Notes: a model not told the origin generated them from the letters alone. Positions 40,001-59,755 are shown, counted from the stretch's first letter. The stretch: DNA of 64,000 bases from Manis javanica (GCF_040802235.1 NC_133165.1:45273629-45337628); one strand, 5' to 3'. Translations and numbers: made by a program.

Positions 40001-40389
40001 TGTAAGGCTGGAGGCACAGGAGGGAGGAGTGAGCACGTCAGATGAGCTCAGCCCTAACCAAATAAAGGGGGGCAGCAAAGCCCCCAACCCCCGCCTAGTA
40101 AGGGAAAGAGACCAACAGATTCTGGCCTGATGACACGCCCAAATTCCTGGCTGCTGCCCCCTCCCAACCTGGAAAAGGTGCCTTAGGTAGCCAATCCTTG
40201 CGCCACTTTAAACCTATGCTCTCCCTCCCCCTAACTTCTTTAAAAACTCACTGCCTGCCCTGCTGGGCGTGACTTCTCCAGCCTGTGACTAACCAGACCA
40301 GTGAACATCGCCCAGGATTGCACCCTTTTAAACTTTTGGCTCCTTTGTAGCCTCCTCGCCTGGTTATTTCGGCCTGATTTTACCTTACA
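40001..40389 (+). repeat. 3' LTR of the class I provirus
   Basis: 389 bp, followed directly by AAGAG, the right target-site copy (40390-40394). The polypurine tract just before it is poorly kept (AAAAGGCTGGAA). Confidence 0.95.
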
Positions 40390-40394
40390 AAGAG

Positions 40395-42690
40395 GCCTAC
40401 TGTCCTGCCCTCAGATATTTACAGAAGACACTTCTAAGCTAGGAGTGATATCTGCACCACATTGTGATGGCTCTACTACTTGGGGGCTGATGGCTCCACT
40501 AGGGCTTTTCCAGCCCCTTAGGCACTCAGAACTTTATATATTATCTATTATGCATCTCCCTCGCTACGTTGTAAGCACCACTGAGATTTGGCACCCTCAA
40601 AGCCAACTCTTTCCAGTCCCAGCATTATGTTTGGAGATATGTTAAATCCTATCAGACATGGAGAGCTGTGGGTGCTCCACCACTATACTTGAGTCAAGCC
40701 CAGAGGAGACCTGAGAATCTGGAAGGCTGTGGAGAGGAATAACATAACCTTCAAGGGGTTATGGAGACTTGGTTTAGCTCCCTGCTCCATACCCAGCTCC
40801 TAGAACTGTGTCCCGCCCAATAGGTGCTCAATAAATGTTCGAGTCTGGGTGCAAAATGCCACAGGCAGTCCTGAACAACACAGACAGCTCTGGCCCAGAG
40901 CTGAGCTGATGGCCGGCGGCTCACAGGGAGCAGGGCCGCCCTGCTATTCCTTCTCACGCGTGACCCGGAGCAGCGCCTGGCACCTGGCTGGTATTCAGTA
41001 AGGGCACATCCAGGGCTCGCAACAGCTCTAGGAAGAATGCCTGCTCACATGCTGCAGCCGGCTTCCTTCAAACGGGAGTGATATGCCCATCCCCAGTCAG
41101 AACACCAGCCCTAGGGTGCAGCAGGCAGTAGGGCATGAAGCTCAGCAGTGCCATTGTACACAAGGGCAGAGTGTTTTGGACTTGCTGCAGAGGGCACGGT
41201 ATACGGACTGACTTTGTGGACTGACTCATGGCCATCTAAGCATGATGGAAGGGACATGGCCCTCGTTTTCTCTCCATTGTGACCCTTACGCTTCTGTCCA
41301 GATGCGCCTGATAGTGTGTCTGTTGTTGGGGAGGGTCTTCTCTGCAAGGGCTGAAGAGATCGTACCCTACCCAAGGAAAAAGCACCTTTTCTAGGCTCCA
41401 TATTCTCCCTCGTCCGCTCTTGGCCTCTTCTTCCTTAATTGGTAGCTCCCAAACCCGCTCTCTTCTCCTGGATGTAGAAAAAGAGTAGGTGCTAAGCCTG
41501 GAAGCCAACAATCCGCAGGAAGGGGCACAGCATCCAGGATCTGGGATGGGTGAGGAAAGTGGAACTGAGCTGGAAGTTTCTTTTGGAAGCCAACCAGGGC
41601 AGGCCCTCTCTCCCACCAGCTTCCTTCCCACACCCACATCCTTTAAAGACCCCAAGTTGATGAGAATCCTCCGAACCTCTTCCACAATTCTCTTTCCCAG
41701 ACCTGGAGTCTTCCTTGCATTTAAGAGTAGCTGGTCCCGCTGTTCCGATTGGGCAGAGGGGTGAGGAACATGTTGAGATGTTATTTGCCTTTTTTCTTAC
41801 TACTTTTTTCTTAGATCATTGCTGTCCAATAGAGCTTTCTTCAATTATGGGAATATTCTATATCTGTGCTATCCATCATAGAAGCCACTAGCCACATGCG
41901 GCTATTTGGCACTTGAAATGTGGCACATGTGCCTGAGGAAGTGAATTTTTCATTTTAATTAACTTAAACCTACTGGATCTGCATGCTGTATTTCTGACTG
42001 GCCTTGGAGAGGGGCCAAAACTTCACTTTTACTCAGGTTTATATGCCTGTCCTTGTCTCTCAGGGCATATCCAGCTGATTTGAAATTGCCCAGAGCCCTC
42101 TCTATCAATAAAGGATTCAATGATATGAAGCCCCACCTTTCAGTTAGGATGGAGACAGGGGATTTTGTGAGCTCAAAAGGCACTGAGGTCTATTTTTTGA
42201 GAAATGTTTCTGCTGAAATGCCCACATTAAGGTCTTTAACCAGAGGTGCCAACTTACCTATGAAAAGAATTCAGCCCTTCTTTATGAGGATGCTTACAGT
42301 TTGGGAGGCCTTAAGTGAGGAGGAAGTAATGGTACTTTTCTGAAAATAAGAAATTTCTGGCACAGGCAGGGGCACCTTTGGATGGATGGTTCACACTCAG
42401 GCACTGGCCTAACAAGCACTCAGTCTTGGATGCTACTCCATCTCCATACACAACTGCCTGATTCCCATAGGATAGCTATGGTGATTTAAAGCACCCTATG
42501 ATCTTTAGTTCCAAGTCTCTTGGCTCTGCAGAAAGCAGGAGTAAGTAAAACAATAGAAGGAAGAAGTGGGGGGTCAAGAAACTTAACGCAGCCTGTATGA
42601 GAGAGGCCACAAAGTAAGGTAGGCATGGTAAGACCCCCTTCAAGTAACTAAAAGCCCTAACTGCAATGGGTATGGCCAGACATTGCCTCT
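40395..42690. other. Intergenic, old repeat pieces
   Basis: No gene is supported. 40795-40845 ('aggtgctcaataaatg') and about 40970-41010 are MIR/L2-like tails. 41818-41950 ('ctgtccaatagagc', 'agccacatgcggct') is an old interspersed repeat that I recognise but cannot name firmly. Confidence 0.5.
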
Positions 42691-42739
42691 GGGTGCCTCA
42701 GCCAACCCACAGCTGTGCTCTCAGCCTTCAGAGGCCTTA

Positions 42740-43510
42740 CCCACGTCTGGGCTGTCTTCTTCCTGGCCAGCCACCAGCAGGTCTACTCTACTGAGCAGCC
42801 CTTCCCTGGGAGAATATGGGCGCTGCTCTCAGTGCAAGGACCTGCTCCAGCAGCAGCTCATCCACACAGGTAACACACCCTTCCCCTTCCTCCAGTGTGG
42901 CTACTGCTTTTGAAAAAGTAGTCACGCACATAAGGGAGAAGCCCTAGAAACATCTAGACTGTGGGCAGCTCTTTGTCATCCCGTTAATGAGACACAGGCA
43001 GATCCACTCTGGTGACTGTCCCCATATTTGTGGGTCACATGGTTTCCAATTTTCCCAGAGGGTTCACCTGATCTAGCACCAGCTCCTCCATTGTGGCTGC
43101 CACTTCCACCCAAGCAGAGCCCTGTCTGCACACAGACACATATGCACAGACTCTGGGTGCCACTTTGCATACCCCTTTCTCCTGGCCAGTCACTGGCTCA
43201 TGCACTTGGGTTAGCAGCCAAGTGAGTGCCTACAATGTGGCACTGCCAGGGATTCCCCTGGCTATTCACAGATTCACACACAGGTGAGAAACATTACCTC
43301 TGCCCAGAGGGTGGCATCTGCTTCTCCTGCTCCTCCCTCCTTCTCAGCCATGGGCACATCCACTCTGTGCAGAGTACCCTTTCCCTGCACCTAGCGTGGG
43401 AAAATCTTCAAGAGAAAGTGTGCTCTGAAAGCCCACCAGTGGATCCACCAGCAAGCAACAGGGAGAGGCAGAGGTGTGGGAGACCTGTGCAGTCCCCATG
43501 CCAGGCTCCT
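42740..43510 (+). pseudogene. Decayed C2H2 zinc-finger array, ZNF785/ZNF688-like
   Basis: Zinc-finger remnants follow one another on the plus strand but jump frame and contain stops. Examples are LASHQQVYS near 42765, QQQLIHTG near 42855, FAYPFLLASHW near 43160-43195 and HTGEKHYLCPEGG near 43275-43315. SSLLLSHGHIHS follows near 43335, and then KIFKRKCALKAHQWIH near 43405-43450. The last motif is the 'FKRK.A.EAH.WIH' ending that closes ZNF688 and, as I recall it, ZNF785. At least six fingers were present. No KRAB exon was found nearby on the same strand. Confidence 0.82.
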
Positions 43511-46179
43511 GCCTTTGGAGATTAGGACCTCCCAGTTCACATCCACTGTTTCTCAGATAAATTCCAGGAGAGTGGGTGACCAGGGTCAGGTGCTGTAAAG
43601 GAGCTTATGATGGTAGATATCCCTTCTCATCAGGTGTTGGCAATGCAGAATGAACAGAGGCAGGAGAGAAAGGAGAAAAGGGAAGATGTACAAAGTGACA
43701 AGTTCTGTAGGTGTCTTGAAGTCCCTTCACAGAGCAGGATACAGAGGTAATCAGAAATGTGCCAATGAGTTACCTCACTCAGAAAGGGACAGGTTGGAAC
43801 TGTACTGTGTGAACCCATTACAAAAAGGTAAGATTCCTTTATTTCTCATCATCCTCTTTCAGGACTAACACTGCTTGCCCAAGTGTAGGTTTATGGTACA
43901 ATGACATCTCAGCAAAAGTTGGGTTCCAGTCAGTCTGTAAGGTGACATCTGTGTACTATAATCAAAGGCTGCACTTTCAGGCACTTCCCCTCACTAAGGA
44001 GGAAACACGGGGAAACTAATCTCAAAGTCTTTCACCGAGTTTAGAGCTGCCAGTGCAATGCAGTGGCATTCCAGGTTCAAATCTCATCCCTGCCTTTACT
44101 AACAGGTTTCAGGCAAGCTGCTCAGCCTTTTGATAATTGGCCTCAGAAGGACTCTGGGAGGTGAGTTTCAACTGAGATCATCTATATCAATATGCCCATG
44201 GGGTGGCAACTGGTGCATAGTTGGCCTTCAACACTATTTCCCTTTACTCAGAACAGAGTGCCTTTGGTGTTTATGTGGCTTTGTGGTGTGTAGACCCTGG
44301 ATCTTCTCCAGCTTTCTCTTCAGTGGGCAATTATCCTTCAGAGGAGCCAGCTTGTCCCTGTGCCCAGTGTGGATCCAGGGAATTAAGACAGAAAGGGGCA
44401 AGGGGCTCTGCTCTGAAGTCCTGGGTACTACATTCTCCAAAGTATTTCTCTGTAGTTAAGAACATTTGACTCTGCCTGATTCCAGGTCCTGCCTTAGCAT
44501 CTCTATCCAAGATGACAACAAGACTAGGGCCAAAGGGGCTAAACTAAGCTGAGGCTGCACCTTCAGTCCAGCTTGCCTTCCCACTTTCTACATGTGGGAA
44601 GAGAGCCCAGCACCTCAGGATTTAATCATCTTTCTTGATCAATGCCAGCATTTTCTCCTTGTTCAGTTGACAGCACATCACTACCATTTAGGCAAAATGT
44701 CCACAGAGGAAGTCTGATTCCTGTCCAGCCTCCTCTGTTTAGTCACTTCCTTGAAATAGTTTGTTATCCATTTGCCTTTTTATTCCCTTAGCAGCCTACG
44801 TTTAAATTCTTATTTCTCCAAACTGAACTATGTGTAGGCAGAAAGAATAGGCACAAAACTATCAGTTCATCCTAGAAACTACAAGAGTAATCTTACTAAA
44901 ACATTATTGGAAGCTCATTCACTTCTCTAGACTTATTTAGACTCCTCCTCTACCCCTGCAATGTATAGGTTAAAGCCCTCCAATATCTGGTGCCAACCTA
45001 CCCTTTCAGTCCTACAGTTTACATTAATATATCTTAAATTATATCAGAAAGTGTTATTCCCTTCACACTCAAAATGGTCTTGGATTCCTGGCTTTGTGCC
45101 AGACATCTCGATGGCCATTGGAATTCAGCTCTTTATTCAACAGATGTATATTGAGCACCACTGCCCTCCCGAAATCCTACCCCTTCATAGACCAAACTCA
45201 TTTCCTACCTGATGTCTTACTCATTCTGGCAATCTTGACATTCATCTACTCCCCCAGTACTGTAGTTTGTTCACTGTTTAGTGACTCGTTAGTCACTATC
45301 CTTAGGACAGAGTAGAACTCAATGAATGTGTACTGTAGTCTTTTTTTTCCTACATCCTCTGTTCAAAATCACATTCCTCAGAATGTCTTACTGCTTGTTA
45401 CCTCGTGACATCCTTTCACATTGTTTTCCTGCAGGCTTTGGGGTAGGTTTTGCCCTTGGTAGGTGCTTTAAGGTATTGATTACTGGGTTGGAAAGACAGA
45501 TATATATGTCACCAGCTGAGGTAAGAGATGTAGCAAATGGTATATTCTCCTGCCCCCAGATCCTGTAGGAGATGACACTGAGCTGGTGAAGCTCTGCACT
45601 GAAACACTTACACAAAATGGGGACAATGGAGTTGGGGCTGACTGGTTTATTCCTCAACTTTCCTATGCCTTTCAAATACACGCTGGTATCACTGTTGGTA
45701 TTAGCTGTGATTTGTACACCTCACTAGACTGCAAAATCCATTCAGAGCACAGCCCATGGCTAATTTCTACAACAGCACTTTTCCTAACTGCTTAGCACTA
45801 TGCTTTGCACATTGAACAAATATGTAAAAATAAAGCACAGAGAGATATGCAGAAGGTTTAATCTGAGGGGTGCTCAGGAGCTCAGGTGGACTTTAGAGTT
45901 AGCAAACAAATTAGGACAGTGCCACGGAGGGAGCCTATTCAGTGATATGAATAAAGGCCATGTCAGCCCAGGGTTTAAACCTGTGCTCCTATTAGCAGTA
46001 TCCCTCTGAGAGTTTCCTCATCAGTAGAAATGGGATGATGTTCGTCACCACCTCACACAATGGTAGCAAAGAACAAGTAAGAAGAAATGTGAAATACGGT
46101 GGGCATGATGCCTGCACAGGAACGCTAACATTAATTCCCTTCCCAAAAGAGTAAGGCAGTTACCGGTTATCCAAAGCAA

Positions 46180-46180
<1 letters not shown>
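43511..46180. other. Intergenic, L2/MIR relics
   Basis: No gene is supported. 44850-45260 looks like antisense L2 ('aaagccctccaatatctggt'), and 45960-46050 is MIR-like ('agtttcctcatcagtagaaa'). There is a T-run at 45340-45350. Confidence 0.45.
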
Positions 46181-50305
<4,125 letters not shown>

Positions 50306-52430
50306 AATGAGAAGGACTGTGGGGTCCTTTCATGGTGGGGTCCAGAGAAGAGAAGCCGCCCCAGGTCATATAGGGCAGAGTCAACTAAAACCCAGGTGTC
50401 TTGCTACCAGACCTGAACTTCAGTATAAATCCACCACACTGGCTGCCTTACTAACTGTGTCTACAATAGACAGTCCAGTTAAGAGAGGTGACATCATTTG
50501 GTTAAAGTTTTCCAAGCTACCCTATCCTAAAAGAATTTCTGTGTGAATATCAGGGCTAAAAGTTCTCCCCCTCTATTTTAGGGCCTGTCTGCTTTCCTAG
50601 TTTGTGCATACAGGGATTACCTCTCCCCTTGCATACAGTCAGGAGAATCCTATTTATAGGGGGCAGAATCTTCCCTGGCTCTGCCTCTTCCTCCATATCA
50701 AAAAGAGAACTTGGTTTAGCTCTCTTTTTACAACACTCCTGCCAAGTGGTTTTCTACCCTTGTTTTAAAACCTCCCTCAACAGGGAGCTCACTACCTCAC
50801 AAGGCAGGTCATTTCATTGTGTGATAGCTCTGATTTTCAGAAGGCTGTTAAGGGCCACATTCTCTTTCCCTGTAAGCCTCGCTCACAATATGCTTAATAC
50901 TTCATCTACCAGGCAGCCCTTTAGTAATCACAACTACTTTGCCCCCACAATTTCAAGTTAAATAGCAGTAATTTTGTCAATCATACCTTAAAGACAGGGT
51001 TTCAATTCCCACATGTGATCTTTCTCCAACTGGCAGTTTTACAGTGTCCCCTTAAAAGGGTCATAAAAAATAAGCCAGCCCCACTGTATACTGTACACCT
51101 TCTTGATCAGTACTTGTTCTAATAGCTCTAGATTGCAGTGGAATTGGGGGTGGTAGCACTGTACCAGAGGCTTATTGGATTGCAGACACCTAAATACCTG
51201 AGTTTTTTTTTTTTTAACCACACGCTGGGAGTCTAAATCTTCCACACCCTGTGTTTGGAAAATTGTTTCAGTTTGGGTCTAGGGCATAAGCCCAGTGAGC
51301 TTTGGGAGAATATTGATTTTAAGGAGAAAAAAGGAGCTGTGATCTAGCAGCAAGAAGCAAAACCAGGACCAGTTTGTTATACTTCATCTAGTGGATTTGG
51401 ATTAGTTTCAGGTAGCCAGTGGCTGGAAAATCCTTCAGAACTGGGTCTCACTCCTCCTTGATTATCATTAGAATAAGGAGACATCAGCACAGACCCTTCC
51501 ATGAGTCCTCAGTCAACATTTTTCATTAAATGAGGTGAGGCCATTCAAGGAAGTTGGAAAAGTTAGGTAATTGGATCCAAAGCAGGAGGAGTCCAATCAT
51601 CAACTTGTGTTCATGCTTGCCTTGCTCACATAAGCTCCATAGGGTAATGGCAGCAATGTGTCTTAATCTTTGATATGCCTCCATGGTGCCCACTCCTGAG
51701 TAGGTGCCCAGTAAAGCTATGCCAAGTTAAATGAACAAGGCCTACCACTCTGCCTTGGGTAGCTGTACCAAATTGGAATCCAAACTTGACTTATTGTCCA
51801 CCAGCTGGAGGGGGTCAGCCTTCCCCTGTCATTTCTTCCTTCAGCTCTCCTGATCTCAGCCCGAGTTGGGTAGCTGCTGGGGAACACAACATTTGTAATT
51901 ACTTCTGTTCTGGAATTTAACAAGTTGCATTGTAACTATTTGTTTCTCCTCGGATGATGAGCTGCCCCAAGGCAGGGGTCAAACCAGAGTGGGTCTCATT
52001 AAAATGTCAGATGAATGAATTATGTTCCTTGTGGAATCACTGTTTAAAAATTGTAAATCTTGTTCCTTGACTGAGTAGAAATTTTGACAGTTCTGATAGA
52101 GACCTACCCTGTCTTAGCAGAGACCTATTAGAATGTCTGTGTAGCCCCATTTCAGAACTGGCTCTTTCCCTACTTTTATCACCAGGCTGACCCAACTGTT
52201 TCCTTATTTAAGAATTTTGTAACTTTCTTTGGAAGGTGGAAAAGTTTGTAAGTCACAAAACTTGGGATCCATTGGTGGTCAAGTTCTAGTATGTGGCCTG
52301 TGGAGGGCCAAGATGAGAGACTCTCATAGGTCCACTTAGGTCCCAGGGTCCATTGAGAACCAGCTGTGATCTTGGTCCTGCATTCAGTGGGAGATCCCAG
52401 TATCCTTCCAATAAATTGCCCTTTCTGCTT
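50306..52430 (+). other. ZNF689: ZNF689 3' UTR region, end uncertain
   Basis: Follows the stop codon. Candidate poly(A) signals are ATTAAA near 52000 and AATAAA near 52411. The part near 50720-50900 may be an old repeat. Which signal is used cannot be told. Confidence 0.45.
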
Positions 52431-53635
52431 CAGGTAGTTTGAGTTTCTTTCACGTGCAACCAGAAAAATGAACTACTCAGCCCCAATATGGGTTAATCTA
52501 CAATCTATCTTAATGCTCTTATATGAGCCATGAAGAAAAAATTTAATGCTACTGAGAGGGATCATCCATGATATCTTTCCTAATCTCTAGCCTCAGTTGA
52601 ACCTTCATTATTACTGTCTTCCCAATGTCCCTAACTAGGAAATACCTTCTTCACTAAGAAGGCATAAGGTGTCAAATAGAAGCTCCCCTGAGATTCCACT
52701 CCCCACTCTGACTCTTAACTTTACCAGTGTGGCCACTAGTATTTACTTGCCTCCAGCCCACCTCAGGGGAAGTCCCTCAGATGCAATGCTTATGAACATA
52801 GCAGTGGTTAGATTCCATCTACTGCTCTCTCAAGGATTTTGCTCCATCTGTTTTTCTCTCTGCCTCTTAGTTTTATGGTTTCAGAATCTCATCTGGAACA
52901 CATACATGCTAGCCTATAAATAGGCTAAAAGCTGTCTTAAAGACAAGAACTTGCCTCTGATCTCTATCCCCATCACCTATTTTCAGCTAAATTTCATGAA
53001 ACAGTAACCTGCATTCACTATATCCAGTCTGTTTATTCTTGGCCTACCACAATTGTTTTATAGCCATTTTATTGAGCAATTATGATATGCCATGAACGAT
53101 GTTATCTCTACATACATTGCAATCTAATTTGTACAAGAACCCCCTAAAGTAGGTATTAGGAGATGCTCTCCTCCATGAGTCATGTTCCTACACAAACTTG
53201 CTGAGTATGCCAAAAATACAAGGCTCTGCCCTTAACAAATTCTCAGACTTGAGCCAATTACATACCTACAGCCCTCTAAATGAGAGGAGGGTGGATCCCC
53301 TGATGGACAATGTTACATTGGAAAAACATACACTACAGATCTTCCTAGCTTTTTCAAAATGTACCTGCAGCCATTTACTAGGGTGTCTGGGCACAGAAGA
53401 AGATTACTGGACATTGGATCTAAACTAATTCTTGGAGATCCAAAACATTGTTCACCAGGCATAGTGGATTCATGGAGATCAGGTGTATGCAGTAAAAGTC
53501 AGCAGGCCTATGTTGCTCAAACTCTGCGCATTCCAAAGAAAGCTCATATTCAGGACTGGCACTTGGCTCACTCCTGAGAGATAAATTCTGAGCCTTTATA
53601 GTATTTTGTCTGATTAAAATACAATTTTGTATGCT
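52431..53635. other. Intergenic, nothing supported
   Basis: AT-moderate sequence without long frames or recognisable young repeats. Confidence 0.5.
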
Positions 53636-54010
53636 GGAGGCCTGAGTCACGTCCTACCAGTCTGACCAGGTAAGTCTATCCTAATGTGATTTATGATGAA
53701 TGCCTGTTTTTGCTGTGGAGGACTAGGGTCTGAGTAGCTGAGGTTAGTCGTGCACCTTCCATGCCTTTCTGACTGAACCCCAATAAAATCCCTAGACACC
53801 CAAGGCTTGGGTGATTTTCTCTGGTTGGCAACAATTTGTACATATTGTCACAAATCATTGTTGGGAGAATTAAGCCACATTCCTGTGCAGCTCCACTGGG
53901 AAGTTTGCATCTGGTTTCTCCTGATCTTTGTCCCAGGCTCCTTTTCCCTTTGCTGATTTTAATTTGTATCCTTTTGCTTTAATAAGCATAACCTTGAATA
54001 TAGAGGGGAA
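53636..54010 (+). repeat. Old LTR-like relic
   Basis: 'aaccccaataaaatccctag' is followed by 'tggttggcaacaatttgtac' and 'attaagccacattcctgtg'. I recognise this order from an old mammalian LTR family (probably class III/MaLR-like), with AATAAA as its poly(A) signal. The family name is not secure. Confidence 0.5.
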
Positions 54011-54730
54011 AGAAAAGCAAGATCCTGGCCACTCTACCTAGGTCACTTCTCAGAGTTGAGTTTGCGTCAAGCAACCTTGAGGAAGAAATAATGGGGCCAA
54101 GAGCAGCTTGCTTGCTGCTTACCATAAAATAACAGGTTCTCCAACCTCATCCTTCCTCCCCTATAATGCCTAACATCCATCTATGTGCCACTGTGTGCCT
54201 AGCATCCATCTGAGCTCCTCCATGTTGTTTCTGTGGGACTTAGGAGGCAAAAGGAACCAATGCATATGTGATACTCAGGAGGGTTGTGCCATTAATAAGG
54301 TACTTTGACTCTGACATAGGAGTCTCCTGTCTTCTGCCAGCATCCATGAAACAGTAACAGACTAACATTAATTTGTAGGTAGGGTAACCTCGTATTGTAC
54401 TCCTGACAGTAGGTATTATTTCCCTTTAATAGCTTTAAAATTCATATGAATTTGCATTCTATTTCATGATACAACCAAATTCAAAACAACATATAGTCAA
54501 GAGTAAGTTCTGCAAGTGTTGAGCTCTCTTACACTACCAGTGAGTATAAGTTGGTAAAACACTTTGGAAAATGGCAGTGTGATATAATGAGTTATAAGAA
54601 ATACCTATTTGGTCATTCAGAAAACCAAATATGTATCTTCCAAGTATATTTGGTCTTTGTCCACAGTTTCTGAAAACACTTCAGAGCCTTAAGGATTAAA
54701 TGGGTGTATAGTCATGTTAATGAAACTTTT
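54011..54730. other. Intergenic, nothing supported
   Basis: No gene or named repeat. It leads into the L1 3' end. Confidence 0.5.
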
Positions 54731-54734
54731 GGAT

Positions 54735-55018
54735 CCCACCCAAGGGCAGGGGTAGAGGGGGTGAGAGAGGGTGGGAGAAAGGGATTGTGGGGTATCATGA
54801 TTGGTGCACATGGTGTATGTGGGGTCATGGGGAAGACAGTGTAGCTCAGAGAAGACAAATAGGACTCTGGCATCTTACTACACTGATGGACAATGACTGC
54901 AATGGGGTATGGGGGGACTCGATAATAAGGGTGAATGTAATAACCACATTGTTTTTCTTGTGAAACCTTCATAAGAGTATATCAACGATATCTTAATAAA
55001 TAAAAAAAAAAGGAAAAA
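54735..55018 (+). mobile_element. LINE-1 3' UTR fragment
   Basis: The G-rich 3' UTR is the same type as at 1095-1350, including 'cagtgtagctcagagaagac' and 'aataaccacattg'. It ends in AATAAATAAAAAAAAAAGG at about 54995-55013. No ORF2 is left. Confidence 0.88.
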
Positions 55019-55385
55019 ATTTTTCTTCCAGCTTACCAAATGAACAAATCCCAAACAATGAAAAAAAAAAGTGTGTGTATTGCCTGGGAAGGGTGCACAA
55101 GAAAATGTTAAGGGATGACATCAGTACCCTATTATCTTTGTTTAGGGTGATGGTTAACACTGTAATATTCACTTGTCAAAACTTGGCGAATTTGACACTG
55201 AAGAGTTGAGCATTTTACTGTATGTACAATATAATTCAAATTAAGAGTTCAAGTAGTCTCTAGGGAACAGGAGGAAATGGTGCATGGGACTGCCTCTTTT
55301 GTATTGCTTTCCAAAAACCATGTACATTAAATAACTTGGAAAAAAATTAAAATTAAAAATTTCCCCATTCCAATTGTAGCGTCAC
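55019..55385. other. Intergenic, another L1-like 3' scrap possible
   Basis: AT-rich text between the L1 fragment and the ZNF688 CpG-rich block. 55130-55260 has the feel of an old L1 3' end but is not assignable. Confidence 0.4.
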
Positions 55386-58168
<2,783 letters not shown>

Positions 58169-58810
58169 GTGGCTCCTGAAGGCTGGGGTTGAGCCTGACC
58201 TTGTTGCTAAGGACTGCCTGGACCCTGAGGGAGACTTCTGAGTCAGGGACCTGGGAACTGAAATACTTCCCTTGGGCTTCCCTCAGGGATCCCTTAAGTT
58301 TCCAAACTTGTAAAAAGAAAAGTGCCTGCAAAGATTCAAGTAGATTAAACTTGACACCCCTTACCCCAGTCTTTCTTAAAAAATGAAGAGATGTTGGACT
58401 TTTCTCAAAGTGTTGTCTCACTAGCAGGTGCAAGCAAGACCTGTCCATCGTCTCAAAAAACATCCCCTTACTGCTTATCTACATCAGAGGCAAATGCTGA
58501 AAGATTATAGCCTAGGGAGGGAAGGGACCCCAGATGGAGGGCATGGTCAAGACTTGGCTAACTGAGGGCAGCAGGGAGCCCAGGAAGTGAAGTGGGTGGA
58601 AAGTACAGAAGGAGCTGTACAGATCTAGTCTCCACAAATTGTCCCAAGACACAGCTGGTGAGTCACACACTCTCCCTGAGCCTCAGCTCCCTCATCTGTG
58701 AAATCAGGATCAGTAATTGCTACCTCAGAGGGTTACTGTGAAGACTAAAATTTTAACAAGATAATATGTATGACGTAGTAAATGTGCAATAAACATCTGT
58801 TGGAAGAGTG
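58169..58810 (+). other. ZNF688: ZNF688 3' region with MIR relic
   Basis: 3' UTR of unknown length. AATAAA at 58790-58795 lies at the end of a MIR-like block (58640-58800, 'cctcagctccctcatctgtg'). An earlier poly(A) site cannot be excluded. Confidence 0.4.
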
Positions 58811-59505
58811 AATTATTGTCAACGTTCTAAACTGTGGGAAGTGCAAAGAAGCCTGCTAAGAAGCCAGGGCATGACTATCAATAGCCATGTTTTTCAGGTG
58901 AGCAAACTGAGGTACAGAGTGATTTTCTCCAAGTTTCACTGCTGTAAGACAGCAAAGCTGGAGACTGACACTGTGCCCAGATATATCCACCACTTTCTAT
59001 GAGCTGTCAGATCTGGGCAGAATGGGTTGGGCTCAGGCTCGGGCTTGGAGATAACTGGGAACTGGGCAGGGACCCAGCCCTGCTGGTCTCAGGGAGTCTC
59101 AGCAGGAAATGGAGAGCCCCAGCAAGGCCAGTGACCTTGCATTAGAAAATGCAGTCACCATGCAGTGACTGTGTATTGAGTGCCTTCTGTTGGAGAGACT
59201 GCCCAATGATAAGGGAATTCCAGGATGAGGAAGGCTGATCCCAATTCATTCATTCAGCAAACATCTGAGGCCTCTGTGGTTTTTGTGCTCCAGGGACAGG
59301 AGAGTGATTGGGGCTGCATGAGAGGAAGTCCAGAGGCACCACCTAACCCATCCTGGTTGGTGATATGCCAGGAAATGCAGCATGGAGGAGATGGTTGTGC
59401 TTCCCATAGGATAAATAGGAATTGGCATGTGTGGAGATTTTCAGGCAAAAGGAGCAGCATGGAGCTTGTATCGTGGAAAGACTAAACAATGGACACAGTG
59501 TAGAG
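58811..59505. other. Intergenic, nothing firm
   Basis: No gene. 58890-58990 ('aggtgagcaaactgaggtac') may be MIR. Confidence 0.45.
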
Positions 59506-59755
59506 TAGAGTGTAAGAGCCTGGACTCTGCAGCCAGGATGTCTGGGTTCAGACCTTGACTCTCTTGCTTTTTAAGAGACAAGAGTCTCTCTTGTGCCATC
59601 TTGAGCAAGTCACCTCTCTGTGCCTTCATTTTTTCATCTATAAAATCTGGGTAATAATAGCACCTACCTCATAAGATTGATATAAGGATTAAATGAGACA
59701 GTACAGAAGAGTGCCTGGCACATCAGTGTTTAATAAACATTGGTTATTGTTACTC
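59506..59755 (+). repeat. MIR relic, nearly full length
   Basis: 'agcctggactctgcagccag', then 'cttgagcaagtcacctctct', 'tcatctataaaatctgggta' and 'ctcataagattgatataagg'. This is the full MIR order. A short inverted stretch (AAGAGACAAGAGTCTCTCTTG at 59573-59593) interrupts it. Confidence 0.85.

Larger units (their letters stand above)
27832..40389 (+). mobile_element. Class I (gammaretrovirus-like) endogenous provirus, complete outline, broken genes
   Basis: Two 389-bp LTRs (27832-28220 and 40001-40389), each TG...CA, are flanked by the perfect 5-bp duplication AAGAG (27827-27831 and 40390-40394). Between them lie a primer-binding site, gag, pro-pol and env in order on the plus strand, all with stops and frameshifts. 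By hand the LTRs differ at about 37 of 389 sites, so the copy is old. A minus-strand betaretrovirus-like element sits between pol and env (about 33.9-38.17 kb). The tRNA-Phe-type primer site and the Env CX6CC motif point to the HERV-F/H-like branch of class I elements; the family name is an inference. Confidence 0.95.
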
